This document shows, piece after piece, positions 1 to 10,290 of a stretch of 64,000 bases of DNA. Numbering within the stretch: position 1 is the stretch's first letter; each line of letters starts with the position of its first letter. Source of the stretch: Desmodus rotundus (taxonomy: Eukaryota; Chordata; Mammalia; Chiroptera; Phyllostomidae); assembly GCF_022682495.2 (NCBI RefSeq), contig NC_071388.1, forward strand, positions 179,147,622 through 179,211,621. The letters run 5' to 3'. The notes below the pieces were generated by a model. The model searched no databases. It was not told where the DNA came from and saw only the letters and a list, made by a program, of their open reading frames with translations. Made by a program: the position numbers and the translations under genes.

Positions 1-56
1 CCTTATATAACATATCGATTAATTTAAGAAGACAGTAGATCAAAAAGTATTATATG

Positions 57-73
57 GAAATGTTCGAAAACCA
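57..73. repeat. Target-site duplication, left copy
   Basis: The 17 bases gaaatgttcgaaaacca are repeated exactly at 1920-1936. The element between them begins with GGGAGAACC and a YY1-like CAAGATGGC site and ends in an A-rich tail, which is the signature of L1 target-primed insertion. Confidence 0.93.
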
Positions 74-825
74 GGGAGAACCAAGATGGCGGCGTAGGTA
101 GACACACTGCGCCTCCTCGCACAACCAGAACTGACAGAGAATCGAACGGCAAGGGGGACCAACACCAAGGAAACAGAAAATAATCATTCATCCAGACTGG
201 TAGGAGGGGCGGAGACGGCACTGGGGTGGAGAGGACTCGCGTGGCTGTGGCGGGACTGAGACTGGCGGAGTGTGGGACAAATGGCGCAGGCAGTCCGAGC
301 ACTAGCAGACCCTGCGGTCCCACATTTGCACAGATAAACCCAGAGGGCCGGACTCAGAGTGGCGGAGAGTGGGGCAGGCAGAGTGGCGGGCAGCACCTTG
401 CGGCACCACATTCGCCCACAGATAAACTGGACGAACGGCGGGCAGAGAAGCAGACCGCTGCGCAACCTAGGGCTCCAGCTCGGGGAAATAAAGCCTCAAA
501 CCTCTGATTGAAAGCGCCCCTGGGGGTTGGGGCGGCAGGAGAGACTCCCAGCCTCACAGGAGAGGTTGTTGGAGAGACCCACAGGGGCCTAGAGTGTGCA
601 CAGGCCCACTTACTCGGGAACCAGCACCAGAGGGGCCCAGTTTGATTGTGGGTAGCGGAGTGAAAGACTGAAATCCGGAGGAGAGTGAAGCGGGCGCCAT
701 TGCTCCCTCTCGGCCCCGCCCCCACGTACAGCATCACAGCTCAGCCACCAGCGTTACCCCGCCCTGGGGAACACCTAAGGCTCCGCCCCTTAAAGTAACA
801 GACGCGCCAAGACAAACAAAAAAAA
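74..825 (+). promoter_or_regulatory. L1 5'UTR / internal promoter
   Basis: This is a GC- and CpG-rich leader unlike the AT-rich flanks, with a CAAGATGGC YY1-like site at 82-90 only a few bases inside the element. L1 5'UTRs act as internal RNA polymerase II promoters, often with antisense activity. Activity here is inferred. Several open frames run through it on both strands because of its GC content; none has a recognisable product. Confidence 0.65.
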
Positions 826-1524
826 ATGGCCCAAATGACAGAACACTTCAAAGCTCCTGAAAAAATACAACTAAGCGACGAAGAGATAGCCAACCTATCG
901 GATGCACAGTTCAAAGCACTGGTTATCAATATGCTCACAGACTTGGTTGAATCTATTCGAAAAACAGATGAAAAAATGAAGCCTATGCTAAGAGAAACAA
1001 AGGAAAATGTACAGGGAACCAATAGTGATGAGAAGGAAACTGGGACTCAAATCAATGGTGTGGACCAGAAGGAAGAAACAAACATCCAACCAGAAAAGAA
1101 TGAAGAAACAAGAACTTGGAAAAATGAGGAGAGGCTTAGGAACCTCCAGGACACCTTGAAACGTTCCAACATCCGAATTATAGGGGTGCCAGAAGGAGAA
1201 GAGGAAGAACAAAAAATGGAAAACTTATTTGAACAAATAATGAAGGAGAACTTCCCTAATCTGGCAAAGGAAATAGACTTCTGGGAAGTCCAGGAAGCTC
1301 AGAGAGTCCCAAAGAAGCTGGACCCAAGGAGGAACACACCAAGGCACATCATAATTACATTACCCAAGATTAAACTCAAGGACCTACATCCAAGATTACT
1401 GTATCCAGCAAAGCTATCATTTAGAATGGAAGGGAGGATAAAGTGCTTCTCAGATAAGGTCAAGTTGAAGAGGCTCATCATCACCAAGCCCTTATTATAT
1501 GAAATGTTAAAGGGAGTTACCTAA
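826..1524 (+). CDS. L1 ORF1 protein, shortened form (232 aa)
   Basis: This is an uninterrupted 232-codon frame with a favourable start context (A at -3, G at +4). ORF1p is the RNA-binding chaperone of L1 ribonucleoprotein. Residues 1-60 form the N-terminal segment, and about 30-112 is a polar, partly coiled-coil stretch shorter than usual. The RRM begins at NIRIIGVPEGEEEEQ (115-129) and runs through VQEAQRVPKKLDP to TPRHIII. From about residue 176 the sequence jumps from the RRM (LPKIKLKD) to the C-terminal domain (LHPRLLYPAKLSFRMEGRIK). By comparison with typical L1 ORF1p of about 330-340 residues, roughly 40-50 residues spanning the end of the RRM and start of the CTD, including an expected arginine-rich RNA-contact region, are missing in frame. 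The reading frame survives to the normal end (KPLLYEMLKG). RNA binding may be altered. Confidence 0.85.
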   Translation: MAQMTEHFKAPEKIQLSDEEIANLSDAQFKALVINMLTDLVESIRKTDEKMKPMLRETKENVQGTNSDEKETGTQINGVDQKEETNIQPEKNEETRTWKNEERLRNLQDTLKRSNIRIIGVPEGEEEEQKMENLFEQIMKENFPNLAKEIDFWEVQEAQRVPKKLDPRRNTPRHIIITLPKIKLKDLHPRLLYPAKLSFRMEGRIKCFSDKVKLKRLIITKPLLYEMLKGVT

Positions 1525-1919
1525 GAAAAAGAAGATCAAAAATAGGAACAGTAAAAATGACAGCAAACTCACAGTTATTAACGACCACACATAAAACAAA
1601 AACGAGAGCAAACTAGGCAAACAACTAGAACATGAGGGTTGTCAATAAGGAAGTGGGAGCGGGAGAGGGGGGTAAAGGTACAGAGAATAAGTAGCATAGA
1701 TGATAGGTGGAAAATAGACAGGGGGAGGGTAAAAATAGTGTAGGAAATGTAGAAGCCAAAGAACTTATAAGTATGACCCATGGACATGAACTATGGGGGG
1801 GGGAATGTGGGAGGGAGGGGGGTGGGCAGGATGGAGTGGAGTGGGGGGGAAATGGGACAACTATAATAGCATAATCAATAAATATATTAAAAAAAATAAA
1901 AAAAATAAAAAAAAAAAAA

Positions 1920-1936
1920 GAAATGTTCGAAAACCA
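1920..1936. repeat. Target-site duplication, right copy
   Basis: Exact copy of 57-73, directly after the A-rich tail of the ORF1-only L1. Confidence 0.93.
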
Positions 1937-2330
1937 TATAAACCCAATTTTGTTGATTTATTTTATTATTTAATTTCTTCAAACGTGATTCATTTTTGTG
2001 AAATGAGAATTGGGAAACTTTAGCATAGAATGTCAGGAAGTAGGATCAAGCGCCATGCCTGACTTACTCTTGGACCCCACCAGAATGTGAGGCTGAGCTT
2101 TAATCGAGGGGACAGAGGCATCACGATGCGCTGTTCATCCTAATACAGTTAAACTTTATTTTGGCAAGCAGTTTTAAAATAAATTTTGGGTAGAATTGGT
2201 ACTTTAGCCTTTTCACTTCATTCTAGAGTGGAAAAAGTTTAGCTTCTAGATAAACAGGAAGCTCTCGTATTTTATAACAATTTTTTGGATAGATGATGGT
2301 CTCTGGAGATGGTAATCATCTAATGAGCTA
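1937..2330. other. Intron 1, nothing recognised
   Basis: AT-rich sequence between the L1-derived element and the mariner relic. I see no gene or repeat family here. Confidence 0.5.
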
Positions 2331-2879
2331 TCATGTGGGCCAAAAAGTCTGTTTAGTTTCTTTCTGTAGGATAAAAACCACATTTTTCATTTTCACCAAT
2401 AATTTTATTGATTTGGATATTTTGAGTATGTTGGTATCTCCCATGTGGTAGAACATTGATTGTTCTCAACTAATGTCTCCATTAGATCGCTATCAATTTT
2501 AATTGGTCTACCCGACCATGGAGCATTGTCCAGCAAGGAATCTCCAGCACGAAACTTCGAAAACCACTTTGACATGTTCAATCACTCACAGCACCTTCTC
2601 CATACACTGCACAAATCTTTTTTTTTTGCATTCCAGTTGTGTTTTTACCTTTATTAAAATAATAGAGCATAGTATGCCAAAAATGTAGTGTATTCTCTTC
2701 CATCTTTAATATTAAAATAGCTACACAAAAAGTTACCATGTTTTTTTTAAATGCATGCTGATATGACAGCTGCCACAGTACAATCTAACAAAATTGTTTT
2801 GAATGAAGTTAAAGACAACTAAGGGCTTCTAGAGCCATCTTACAGAAAAAACCACACAAACTTTTTGGCCAACCCAATA
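2331..2879 (-). mobile_element. Degraded, internally deleted mariner
   Basis: The right end (about 2835-2877) reads, on the - strand, TTGGGTTGGCCAAAAAGTTT..., a characteristic mariner terminal inverted repeat next to TA. An imperfect copy (GGGCCAAAAAGTCTGTTTAG) is at the left end near 2336. Between them the - strand at about 2600-2460 encodes a piece of transposase N-terminal DNA-binding domain (KFRAGDSLLDNAPWSGRP, then DSDLMETLVEN) with stops and a T-run insertion. At about 550 bp it is less than half of an autonomous mariner, so it is a non-coding relic. Confidence 0.8.
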
Positions 2880-4790
2880 TAAGCCGACAAGAACACACCC
2901 GAACTGATAACAAACTTAGTTTCTCCTGGAATATGCAAAAGGTACCTGTCTTCTCAATATGTAGACAACTGCAATGGATTTGGTTTCATTTCATCATCAA
3001 ATGTTTTCTGTATTTATCAACAAAAAATCTATAACCAATACATCAACTTTTAAAAATTGGGGATATCCCTTGTCTGTTTACCTGAACCATCTTCCTTCCC
3101 CACCAACAATGCGCCAACATCTTCTTGAGGGAAATCAGGATTTGGGGTATGGGGCTGGGCCCAGGGGCCATGGTGGCGAAGAAGCTCAGAAGGAGATTCG
3201 AAGTCATCTGTCCTCCTTGTCCACTCTAATGGGTTCCACTCTCCCTCCTCCCAATGTTTCAGAGCTGATGCATAGTATGACCACTGAAAGGACAGATCTG
3301 GAGCAAAAGAAACGTCCTGGAACTTTTCTAGCATGTTTTGAGTAGAGGTAGTCTTGGCCCTAGTCAACAGCAGACAAGCTAACCATCTGTTAACATGTGC
3401 TATGCTCAGTTTTTTGCTCGTTTGGGGGCTTTGTAATAATTCTGGACTTTGTCCTTTGTGAGATGACAGCCTAAAATCCTATTTTTTTCTGCTGGTTCCA
3501 AGTTTTGAGGCATTTTGCGGTGTTTTGTAATCATGCAGGAATTGCAGTTCAAAGCAACAAATTAGCGTTATGGGGCAGGTGGATTCTTTCGTAGGCTAGA
3601 TATAAACCATTCCTCTCTTGAAGGCTTCACTTCCTAGGAGAGAACGTGTATTGATTTAAGGAGATTGAAGGAGATATCACCACAAAGAAGAGAAGCTTTT
3701 AAGAGAACTCTCTTCTGACAGCAGCGGTTTTGTTCTCATGAACAAAGAGTGGCCCAAGTCAAGAGCAGAACGTGCGACTGTGCAGTTGGCGTAATGACAC
3801 ATAATGACGCGTAGGGCACAGCAACTGCAGACATGCACTTAAAGGACCACTGATTTCCCATTTAAAGTTGGTTAGAAGCTTTTATAACTCTCTTGACAAT
3901 AATCTTATTTGGAACATGATCTGCTCATATAAAAATAATTTTTAATGTGAAAGCTCTTATTAGCTGAAATGACTAGTCAAATGGTAGCTTTAAAAGCTGA
4001 GTCACAGTCTAATTTACCCTCACAATTCACATTTTTTCCTTTTCATTTTCCTTGCGAGATTCACCCCATCTCAGCAGTGCCATTAGGTGCCTGCCTTGAT
4101 GGCGTGAAAAAATACACACAAGCATCATGATATTTCTGAGCATGTGGGTCGTGACCAATTTAAATGTGTTCTAACAGCGCATCTGCGTATAAACAGTTGT
4201 TTTTAACTTCTCGGTGAGGAATTTGACCACAATGGGATAATTAAAAATAACAACTCTCTGGAAAAGCAAGAGCAAATTTCGGAAATGCCAGGGCACCAAG
4301 AGGCAATATTCTGTAATCTAAATGGGGTAATTTATATCTTTGTCACTTGAAATAGACATATATTTGGGTTAATGAACCATCCCACCAATATTCTATAACT
4401 ACAGCAAAATTTGTTTCCTCTTCCCAGGCGAGGTTTTAGTCAATTGACTAATACATCATCCTGCCTTTCCTGGGTAGGCAGGAACGGGAAGGCCCTTACA
4501 GGCAAGACCACGGTGAAATGAGGCCTCACAGAACCTTCCACCCTATTATAAAAAGGATGCTGGGAAGGAGACAGCCTAGACTACTTTGGCTATACTTTTC
4601 GGTATTCAAAATAGTAATATGTGGCTGTTTTTAAACACTTTCAATTTATCACTGAAAACTTATCTTAGAGGCTCAGACCAGAATTAAGTAATTAATTTCT
4701 CAATAACCTCCAATGTCCCGGTCAGTGCCTGTGATGGTCCTCCAATGACCAGATATAGGAGGAAATGTTCCTCTTACTTCAAAAAGAATG
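2880..4790. other. Intron 1, mostly unrecognised
   Basis: I recognise no repeat family or gene here. It contains two overlapping open frames on opposite strands (2974-3345 + and 3050-3367 -) in a locally GC-richer patch at 3070-3360. Neither matches a protein I know. The remainder is AT-rich intron. Confidence 0.5.
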
Positions 4791-4794
4791 ACCT

Positions 4795-4985
4795 TATAAG
4801 CACTTGCAGTTTACAAAGAATATACATGCATTTTCTTTTTTGAGTCTTCACAATAACCCTCTATTCTACAAACAGATTATTAACTCCTATTTAAAAGCAG
4901 AAATAATGATTCGGAGAGGGAGCTCAATGACTCACAAAGGTCATATATCTAGTAAGTGACATAATCACAAGTTGAGACTAGTTAT
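4795..4985 (-). repeat. MIR SINE fragment
   Basis: Antisense MIR pattern: 'cacttgcagtttacaaagaatatacatgcattttc', 'cttcacaataaccct', then a degraded 'gattcggagagggagctcaatgactcacaaaggtcatatatctagtaagtg'. The order of these blocks matches the family; the copy is old and diverged. Confidence 0.7.
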
Positions 4986-6161
4986 TTTTGCCCCAAGGAC
5001 AATGCGTTCTGCAATCTACACTTTGTGGCTTCTTTGATATGCTTATAAAATTGGGCACTATAAACATGCATTAATATGCTTTCAGGAAATTTGTTCCTGG
5101 GAGAATTATCTGAATTAACAATGTGGTTGGAAGCATTATTAACTTGAGTTTATGGCCTGAACAGAGGAAAATATAAAGAAATATCCAGTTTTAAGTGGTA
5201 TCGGTCAGATACTCAGTGTAAATGAATTGGGAGTGATAGCACCCACCCAGGAAAGAAAGAGCCACAAGGAATAATTAACCTGGATAAGACACATGAATCC
5301 AAATGGATGAAATTCAATGCCCTGATAGCCTTGTTGTTTAGGGAAGGGTGACACGGGCTGAGGTAACCCCTGTTCTGAGACTGAGTTCCAAGGACACTTT
5401 ACAGACATGGGGAAAAGGCAAGGTGCAAGGGTTCCCTGTGAAATCTTATGGCAAAAGGCTTTGAAATTTAATTTACATTGGAACAACCTTAAAAGTTAGT
5501 GGGGCTATTCATATTTCTGTTTGGTTTTAAGCTGTGTCTACTAATCGCCTCATACTGAGATGTAGGCATGAATTCTCATCACATTCATTTAAATTGTTTA
5601 CCTCGATCTGCGAATTTGCTCATGTGAGAGTCCCGTATCTACTGTTAGCTCTCACTCTGATATAGTTTGAGGGGAAAAAATTTAGTTAAGCTATATTGTA
5701 AGCCCTTTGTGATGTAAAGTATGTTAAGATTAAAATCTTTTATTTGAACTAGTTTTAAGCATAAAACTTAAACTGTTGCAAAGTATAAATAAGGAAAACT
5801 TTTAAAGGAAATCCAGCTTTATTTCTTTCACATACCTGTATAGACATTGCTAGGTTGTCGAAGTACCAACATGTAGAGTTTCTTACACAATCTGCTTTAA
5901 TGAGCCAATAAGCGATTTATAGTTAACTTAACAGTACTTGATTTTAATTCAAACAACACACAGGCATTTGAAAATTAAGTTTTTTTCTGAACCTAACACT
6001 TAATTTTCTGGGCAATTTCTCTTTTCTGAAACAGTGAAAAGGTAAATTTTAAGCTAACCTCTGTCTATAATATCTGAATGGAGTCTAAGGAATTCAGAGT
6101 GTCACTGAATTTGTCTTTTTTCTAAAGGAAATTGATTCATTATTTTCACATTATTTTACAG
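4986..6161. other. Intron 1 end, with exon 2 acceptor
   Basis: AT-rich intron leading to the exon 2 acceptor. The pyrimidine tract and ttttacag end at 6161. No repeat or second gene recognised. Confidence 0.6.
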
Positions 6162-8636
6162 GACCCTTCAAACCAAAAATGCGGCGGAAGGAAGAAAACC
6201 GTGTCTTTCAGCAGCATGCCCTCGGAGAAGAAGATCAGCAGCGCCAGTGACTGCATCAGCTTCATGCAAGCTGGCTGCGAGCTGAAGAAGGTCCGGCCCA
6301 ATTCTCGCATCTACAACCGTTTTTTCACTCTGGACCCAGACCTGCAAGCTCTTCGCTGGGAACCTTCCAAGAAAGATCTCGAGAAAGCTAAGCTGGATAT
6401 TTCTGCCATAAAAGAGATCAGACTGGGGAAGAACACAGAAACATTTAGAAACAATGGCCTTGCTGACCAAATTTGTGAGGACTGTGCCTTTTCTATCCTC
6501 CATGGGGAAAACTACGAGTCTCTGGACCTAGTTGCTAATTCAGCAGATGTAGCGAACATATGGGTGTCGGGGTTACGGTACCTGGTTTCTCGAAGTAAGC
6601 AACCCCTTGATTTTATGGAGGGCAACCAGAACACACCCAGAATCATGTGGTTGAAAACAGTGTTCGAAGCAGCAGATGTTGATGGGAATGGGATTATGTT
6701 GGAAGACACCGCTGTGGAGTTAATAAAACAACTCAACCCTACCCTGAAGGAATCCAAGATCAGGTTAAAGTTTAAAGAAATTCAGAAGAGCAAAGAAAAA
6801 CTAACCACCCGTGTGACAGAAGAGGAATTTTGTGAAGCTTTTTGTGAACTTTGCACCAGGCCAGAAGTATATTTCTTACTTGTACAGATATCTAAAAACA
6901 AAGAATATTTGGATGCCAATGATCTGATGCTCTTTTTAGAGGCTGAGCAAGGAGTCACCCATATCACTGAGGATATGTGCTTAGACATTATTCGGAGATA
7001 CGAATTTTCGGAAGAGGGACGTCAAAAGGGGTTTCTTGCCATTGATGGCTTTACCCAGTATTTGTTGTCACCAGAATGTGATATTTTTGATCCTGAGCAA
7101 AAGAAGGTTGCTCAGGACATGACCCAGCCACTATCTCACTACTACATCAGTGCCTCTCACAATACCTATCTCATAGAAGACCAGTTCCGGGGGCCGGCTG
7201 ACATTAACGGGTACGTTAGAGCTTTGAAAATGGGCTGTCGAAGCATTGAACTCGATGTCAGTGATGGTCCAGACAGTGAACCCATCCTTTGTAATCGAAA
7301 TAACATGACAACGCACCTTTCCTTTCGAAGCGTCATAGAGGTGATAAACAAATTTGCCTTTGTGGCTTCTGAATACCCACTCATTCTGTGCTTGGGGAAT
7401 CACTGCTCCATACCACAGCAGAAGGTAATGGTCCAGCAGATGAAAAAGGTCTTTGGCACTAAACTCTACACCGAAGCACCTTTGCCGTCAGAATCCTACC
7501 TCCCATCACCAGAAAAATTGAAAAGAATGATCATTGTGAAAGGAAAGAAGTTGCCTTGTGATTCAGATGCTTTAGAAGGAGAAGTAACAGACGAAGATGA
7601 GGAAGCTGAAATGTCTCGAAGGATGTCTGTAGATTACAATGGTGAGCAGAAACAGATCTGGCTGTGTAGAGAGCTCTCTGATTTGGTATCTATTTGTAAA
7701 TCTGTTCAGTACAGGGATTTTGAACTGTCTATGAAAAGCCAAAACTACTGGGAAATTTGCTCATTTAGTGAAACAGAGGCCAGCCGAATTGCCAATGAAT
7801 ACCCAGAGGATTTTGTGAATTATAATAAGAAGTTCTTATCAAGAATCTATCCAAGTGCCATGAGGATTGATTCCAGTAACTTGAATCCACAGGACTTCTG
7901 GAATTGTGGCTGTCAGATTGTGGCAATGAATTTTCAGACTCCGGGTCCCATGATGGACCTCCACACAGGCTGGTTTCTCCAAAACGGAGGGTGTGGTTAC
8001 GTTCTGAGGCCATCCGTCATGCGGGACGAAGTTTCCTATTTCAGTGCGAATACAAAGGGCATTGTCCCCGGGGTGTCTCCTCTTGCTCTTCACATCAAGA
8101 TCATCAGTGGCCAGAATTTCCCAAAGCCCAAGGGAGCTTGTGCCAAAGGGGATGTCATAGATCCTTATGTTTGTATAGAGATACATGGAATACCAGCAGA
8201 CTGTGCGGAGCAAAGAACTAAAACTGTACAGCAGAACAGCGATAATCCTATTTTTGATGAAACTTTTGAGTTTCAGGTTAACCTACCTGAGCTGGCCATG
8301 ATCCGTTTTGTCATTCTGGATGACGACTACATCGGGGACGAGTTTATAGGGCAATACACAATTCCGTTTGAGTGTCTGCAGCCTGGATATCGGCATGTTC
8401 CCCTGCGCTGTTTTGTGGGTGACGTCATGGAGCACGTAACTCTTTTTGTCCACGTAGCAATAACCAATCGAAGTGGAGGGGGAAAGGCACAGAAGCGCAG
8501 CCTTTCAGTGCGAATGGGGAAGAAAGTTCGAGAGTATACCATGCTCAAGAATATTGGTCTGAAAACCATAGATGACATCTTTAAAATAGCAGTTCATCCC
8601 TTACGAGAAGCCATAGATATGAGAGAAAATATGCAG
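6162..8636 (+). CDS. PLCL1: PLCL1 exon 2 (PP1 motif, PH, EF-hand, PLC X/Y, C2)
   Basis: This exon encodes 825 residues (about 81-905 of a roughly 1095-residue protein) of phospholipase C-like 1/PRIP-1, a cytoplasmic scaffold that binds Ins(1,4,5)P3 and, in the known family, PP1, PP2A, GABARAP and GABA-A receptor beta subunits. Exon residue positions: an RVxF-type PP1 motif KTVSF at 12-16, PH domain about 33-143, EF-hand region about 155-300 (DVDGNG loop visible), PLC X about 320-465, an acidic X/Y linker with SRRMSVD, PLC Y about 505-620, C2 about 625-750. SHNTY (His codon 7158-7160) and ELD (7248-7256) of the active site are kept. The second catalytic His position reads Asn (7293-7295), and the Glu of the PLC LxLENHC motif reads Gly (7395-7397), so no lipase activity is expected. 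The acceptor is ttttacag|GAC and the donor CAG|GTAGGA. The open frame runs on from 6132 to 8693, but both extensions are intronic. Confidence 0.98.
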
Positions 8637-9184
8637 GTAGGAAAGATCTTATTTATTTTGACCCCACTCTTACCAGTGAATCTTGCGATTTAGTAATGAT
8701 CTAATTCCCCAGATAATTATTCGAAAGTGGTATATACCCAATACCACTTAATTAAGTTCAGTTTTTCCTGGGATAAAGCAAATATATTTTATGTTTTCAG
8801 TTGTGTATACTATGTTAAATTTGATCTGCAATAAGCCAGTTAATGGACTATCAATGTAGCAAAATACCCCATATCTTTTAAATATTCCTAGTAGATAACC
8901 AAACTGATATATGAGGGTGTGTATATGATATATTAAAAGAATAGAATATCAAATATTATGTGTATGTGATATATAAAATATGTATACAAACACATGCATA
9001 ATAATTACACACACACACATAAAAAATATTTGTGGAGATGAGCAAGGGAATTCGAAGTCATACTAAACAAGTGTAATGACTATTAGATTATTTTTCTTGT
9101 TTAAATGTATAACAACAATAAATTACTCCCTACAAGGGCAAACAAAACTAAGCAAACAAACATGAACTTAGAGTGTGGTTTAAG
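8637..9184. other. Intron 2 start, AT-rich
   Basis: Begins with the donor GTAGGA. Holds TA/TG-rich low-complexity sequence (about 8920-9030, including a short AC run at 9008-9020). No gene. Confidence 0.6.
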
Positions 9185-9395
9185 GGTTTAATGGAAAGAT
9201 ACAGATTCTGGATTAAACTATCCCCGTGTGACCTTGAGCAAATTATTTCAGGTTTCTCATCATTGGTTTTCTTCATATAAGGTAAGAAAAATGGTAATAC
9301 TTACCTCACAGAATTATTATGAGACTTAAAGGAGAGTGTATGTAGATTGCTCAGTCTTCAGCACGTAGAAGTTCAATGTTAGTTTCTTTCTGTTC
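9185..9395 (+). repeat. MIR SINE fragment
   Basis: Sense MIR pattern: 'gtgtgaccttgagcaaattatttcaggtttctcatc', followed by 'aatggtaatacttacctcacagaattattatgagacttaaa' and 'agcacgtagaagttcaatgttag'. Confidence 0.75.
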
Positions 9396-9938
9396 ATCAA
9401 CGCTTGTCATCAGAGGTGGCTGCCACTTCTTTCTTCAGTACTGTGCGAAGTGCTTATTCCAGGCTCACATAACTGCGAAGCAATGGAACAGCAAGTACTC
9501 AGTCCCTACAGCGCGCAAGGTGTTGGTCACAGGAGCGGCAGTGGTCTGTGTACAAGAGCAAAACAGGAGAGGATTATTTTCAACGTACTTTATTTGCTCC
9601 TTTAGCTAATATTTTAATGGTAACCCTCACCAAAACATCCCTACTTCCAAGACAAAAAACAAACTTGAAGAGGTTAAGTACTTTCCCAAATATTGTGGTT
9701 AATAAATAGCAATGTTGGGCTTTAAATCCAGAATCGCCTACTACCAAAATCCATGAGTTCATGGTTTTTAGTCACATGACACTGAACCCCTCACCCAGCA
9801 CTTGGTGAAAACTTTATTTTTAAATTACTTCACAGAGGAATTCTGGGATAGGCTTAAAACAATTTTAAATAGCCAAAATAGCAAAAAATAATATGGTATG
9901 TAAACCACACATGAACACTTAGATTATAAAGATTATTT

Positions 9939-10290
9939 AAAAATAGGCTCCACATTATGCTAAGCAAAATAAGCCAGATGGTGAGGGACAAATACCATGT
10001 GATCTCACCTTTAACTGGAAAATAATCAACAAAAGAAGAAAGCAAACAAAACATAACCAGAGACATTGAAATTAAGAACAATCTAACAATAGCCAGGGGG
10101 GAAAGGGGAGGGGACTGCGGGGAGAAGGGTTTTCAGGAACTACTGTAAAGGACACATGGACAAAACCAAGGGGGAGGGTAGAAGCAAGGGAAGGAAGTGG
10201 GTTTGGCTGGGGTGGGGGGGGAGTGGTAGGGAGAAAATGCAGACAACTGTAATTGAACAATAATAAAGTAATTAAAAAAAATAGGCTCCA
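9939..10290 (+). mobile_element. 5'-truncated L1 with 14-bp TSD
   Basis: The 14 bases aaaaataggctcca occur at 9939-9952 and again at 10277-10290. Between them is a 324-bp L1 3' end. It starts in the last codons of ORF2 (cattatgctaagcaaaataagcca..., the region around the ACCATGTGATCTCAC motif), then has a 3'UTR with polypurine/G-rich tracts (10096-10225), AATAAAG and a short A tail. The 3' tail (gacaactgtaattgaacaataataaa) resembles that of the element at 74-1919, so it belongs to a related L1 lineage. Confidence 0.88.

Larger units (their letters stand above)
74..1919 (+). mobile_element. ORF1-only L1 (HAL1-like), full length, in sense with PLCL1
   Basis: This is an 1846-bp L1-derived element flanked by perfect 17-bp duplications. 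In order it has a GC-rich 5'UTR (74-825) with a YY1-like CAAGATGGC near its first bases, an intact ORF1 (826-1524), a 3'UTR with a G-rich polypurine tract (about 1795-1852), AATAAA at 1877-1882 and an A-rich tail from about 1889. There is no ORF2: the segment after ORF1 passes straight into 3'UTR sequence. The TSD and complete 5' end show that it inserted in this form and was not truncated on arrival. It sits in intron 1, about 4.2 kb upstream of exon 2. It resembles mammalian HAL1 elements, which also carry only ORF1; mobilisation by a partner L1 ORF2 is inferred. Confidence 0.9.

Noticed and set aside
24..737. Several 90-127-codon frames on both strands in the first 740 bases
   Set aside because: They lie in or across the GC-rich L1 5'UTR and have no recognisable domain; GC-rich sequence has few stops.
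6132..8693. A single 853-codon gene starting at the Met at 6132
   Set aside because: The first ten codons and the last nineteen are intronic: an acceptor (ttttacag) ends at 6161 and a donor (CAG|GTAGGA) follows 8636. The protein continues in exons 3-5.
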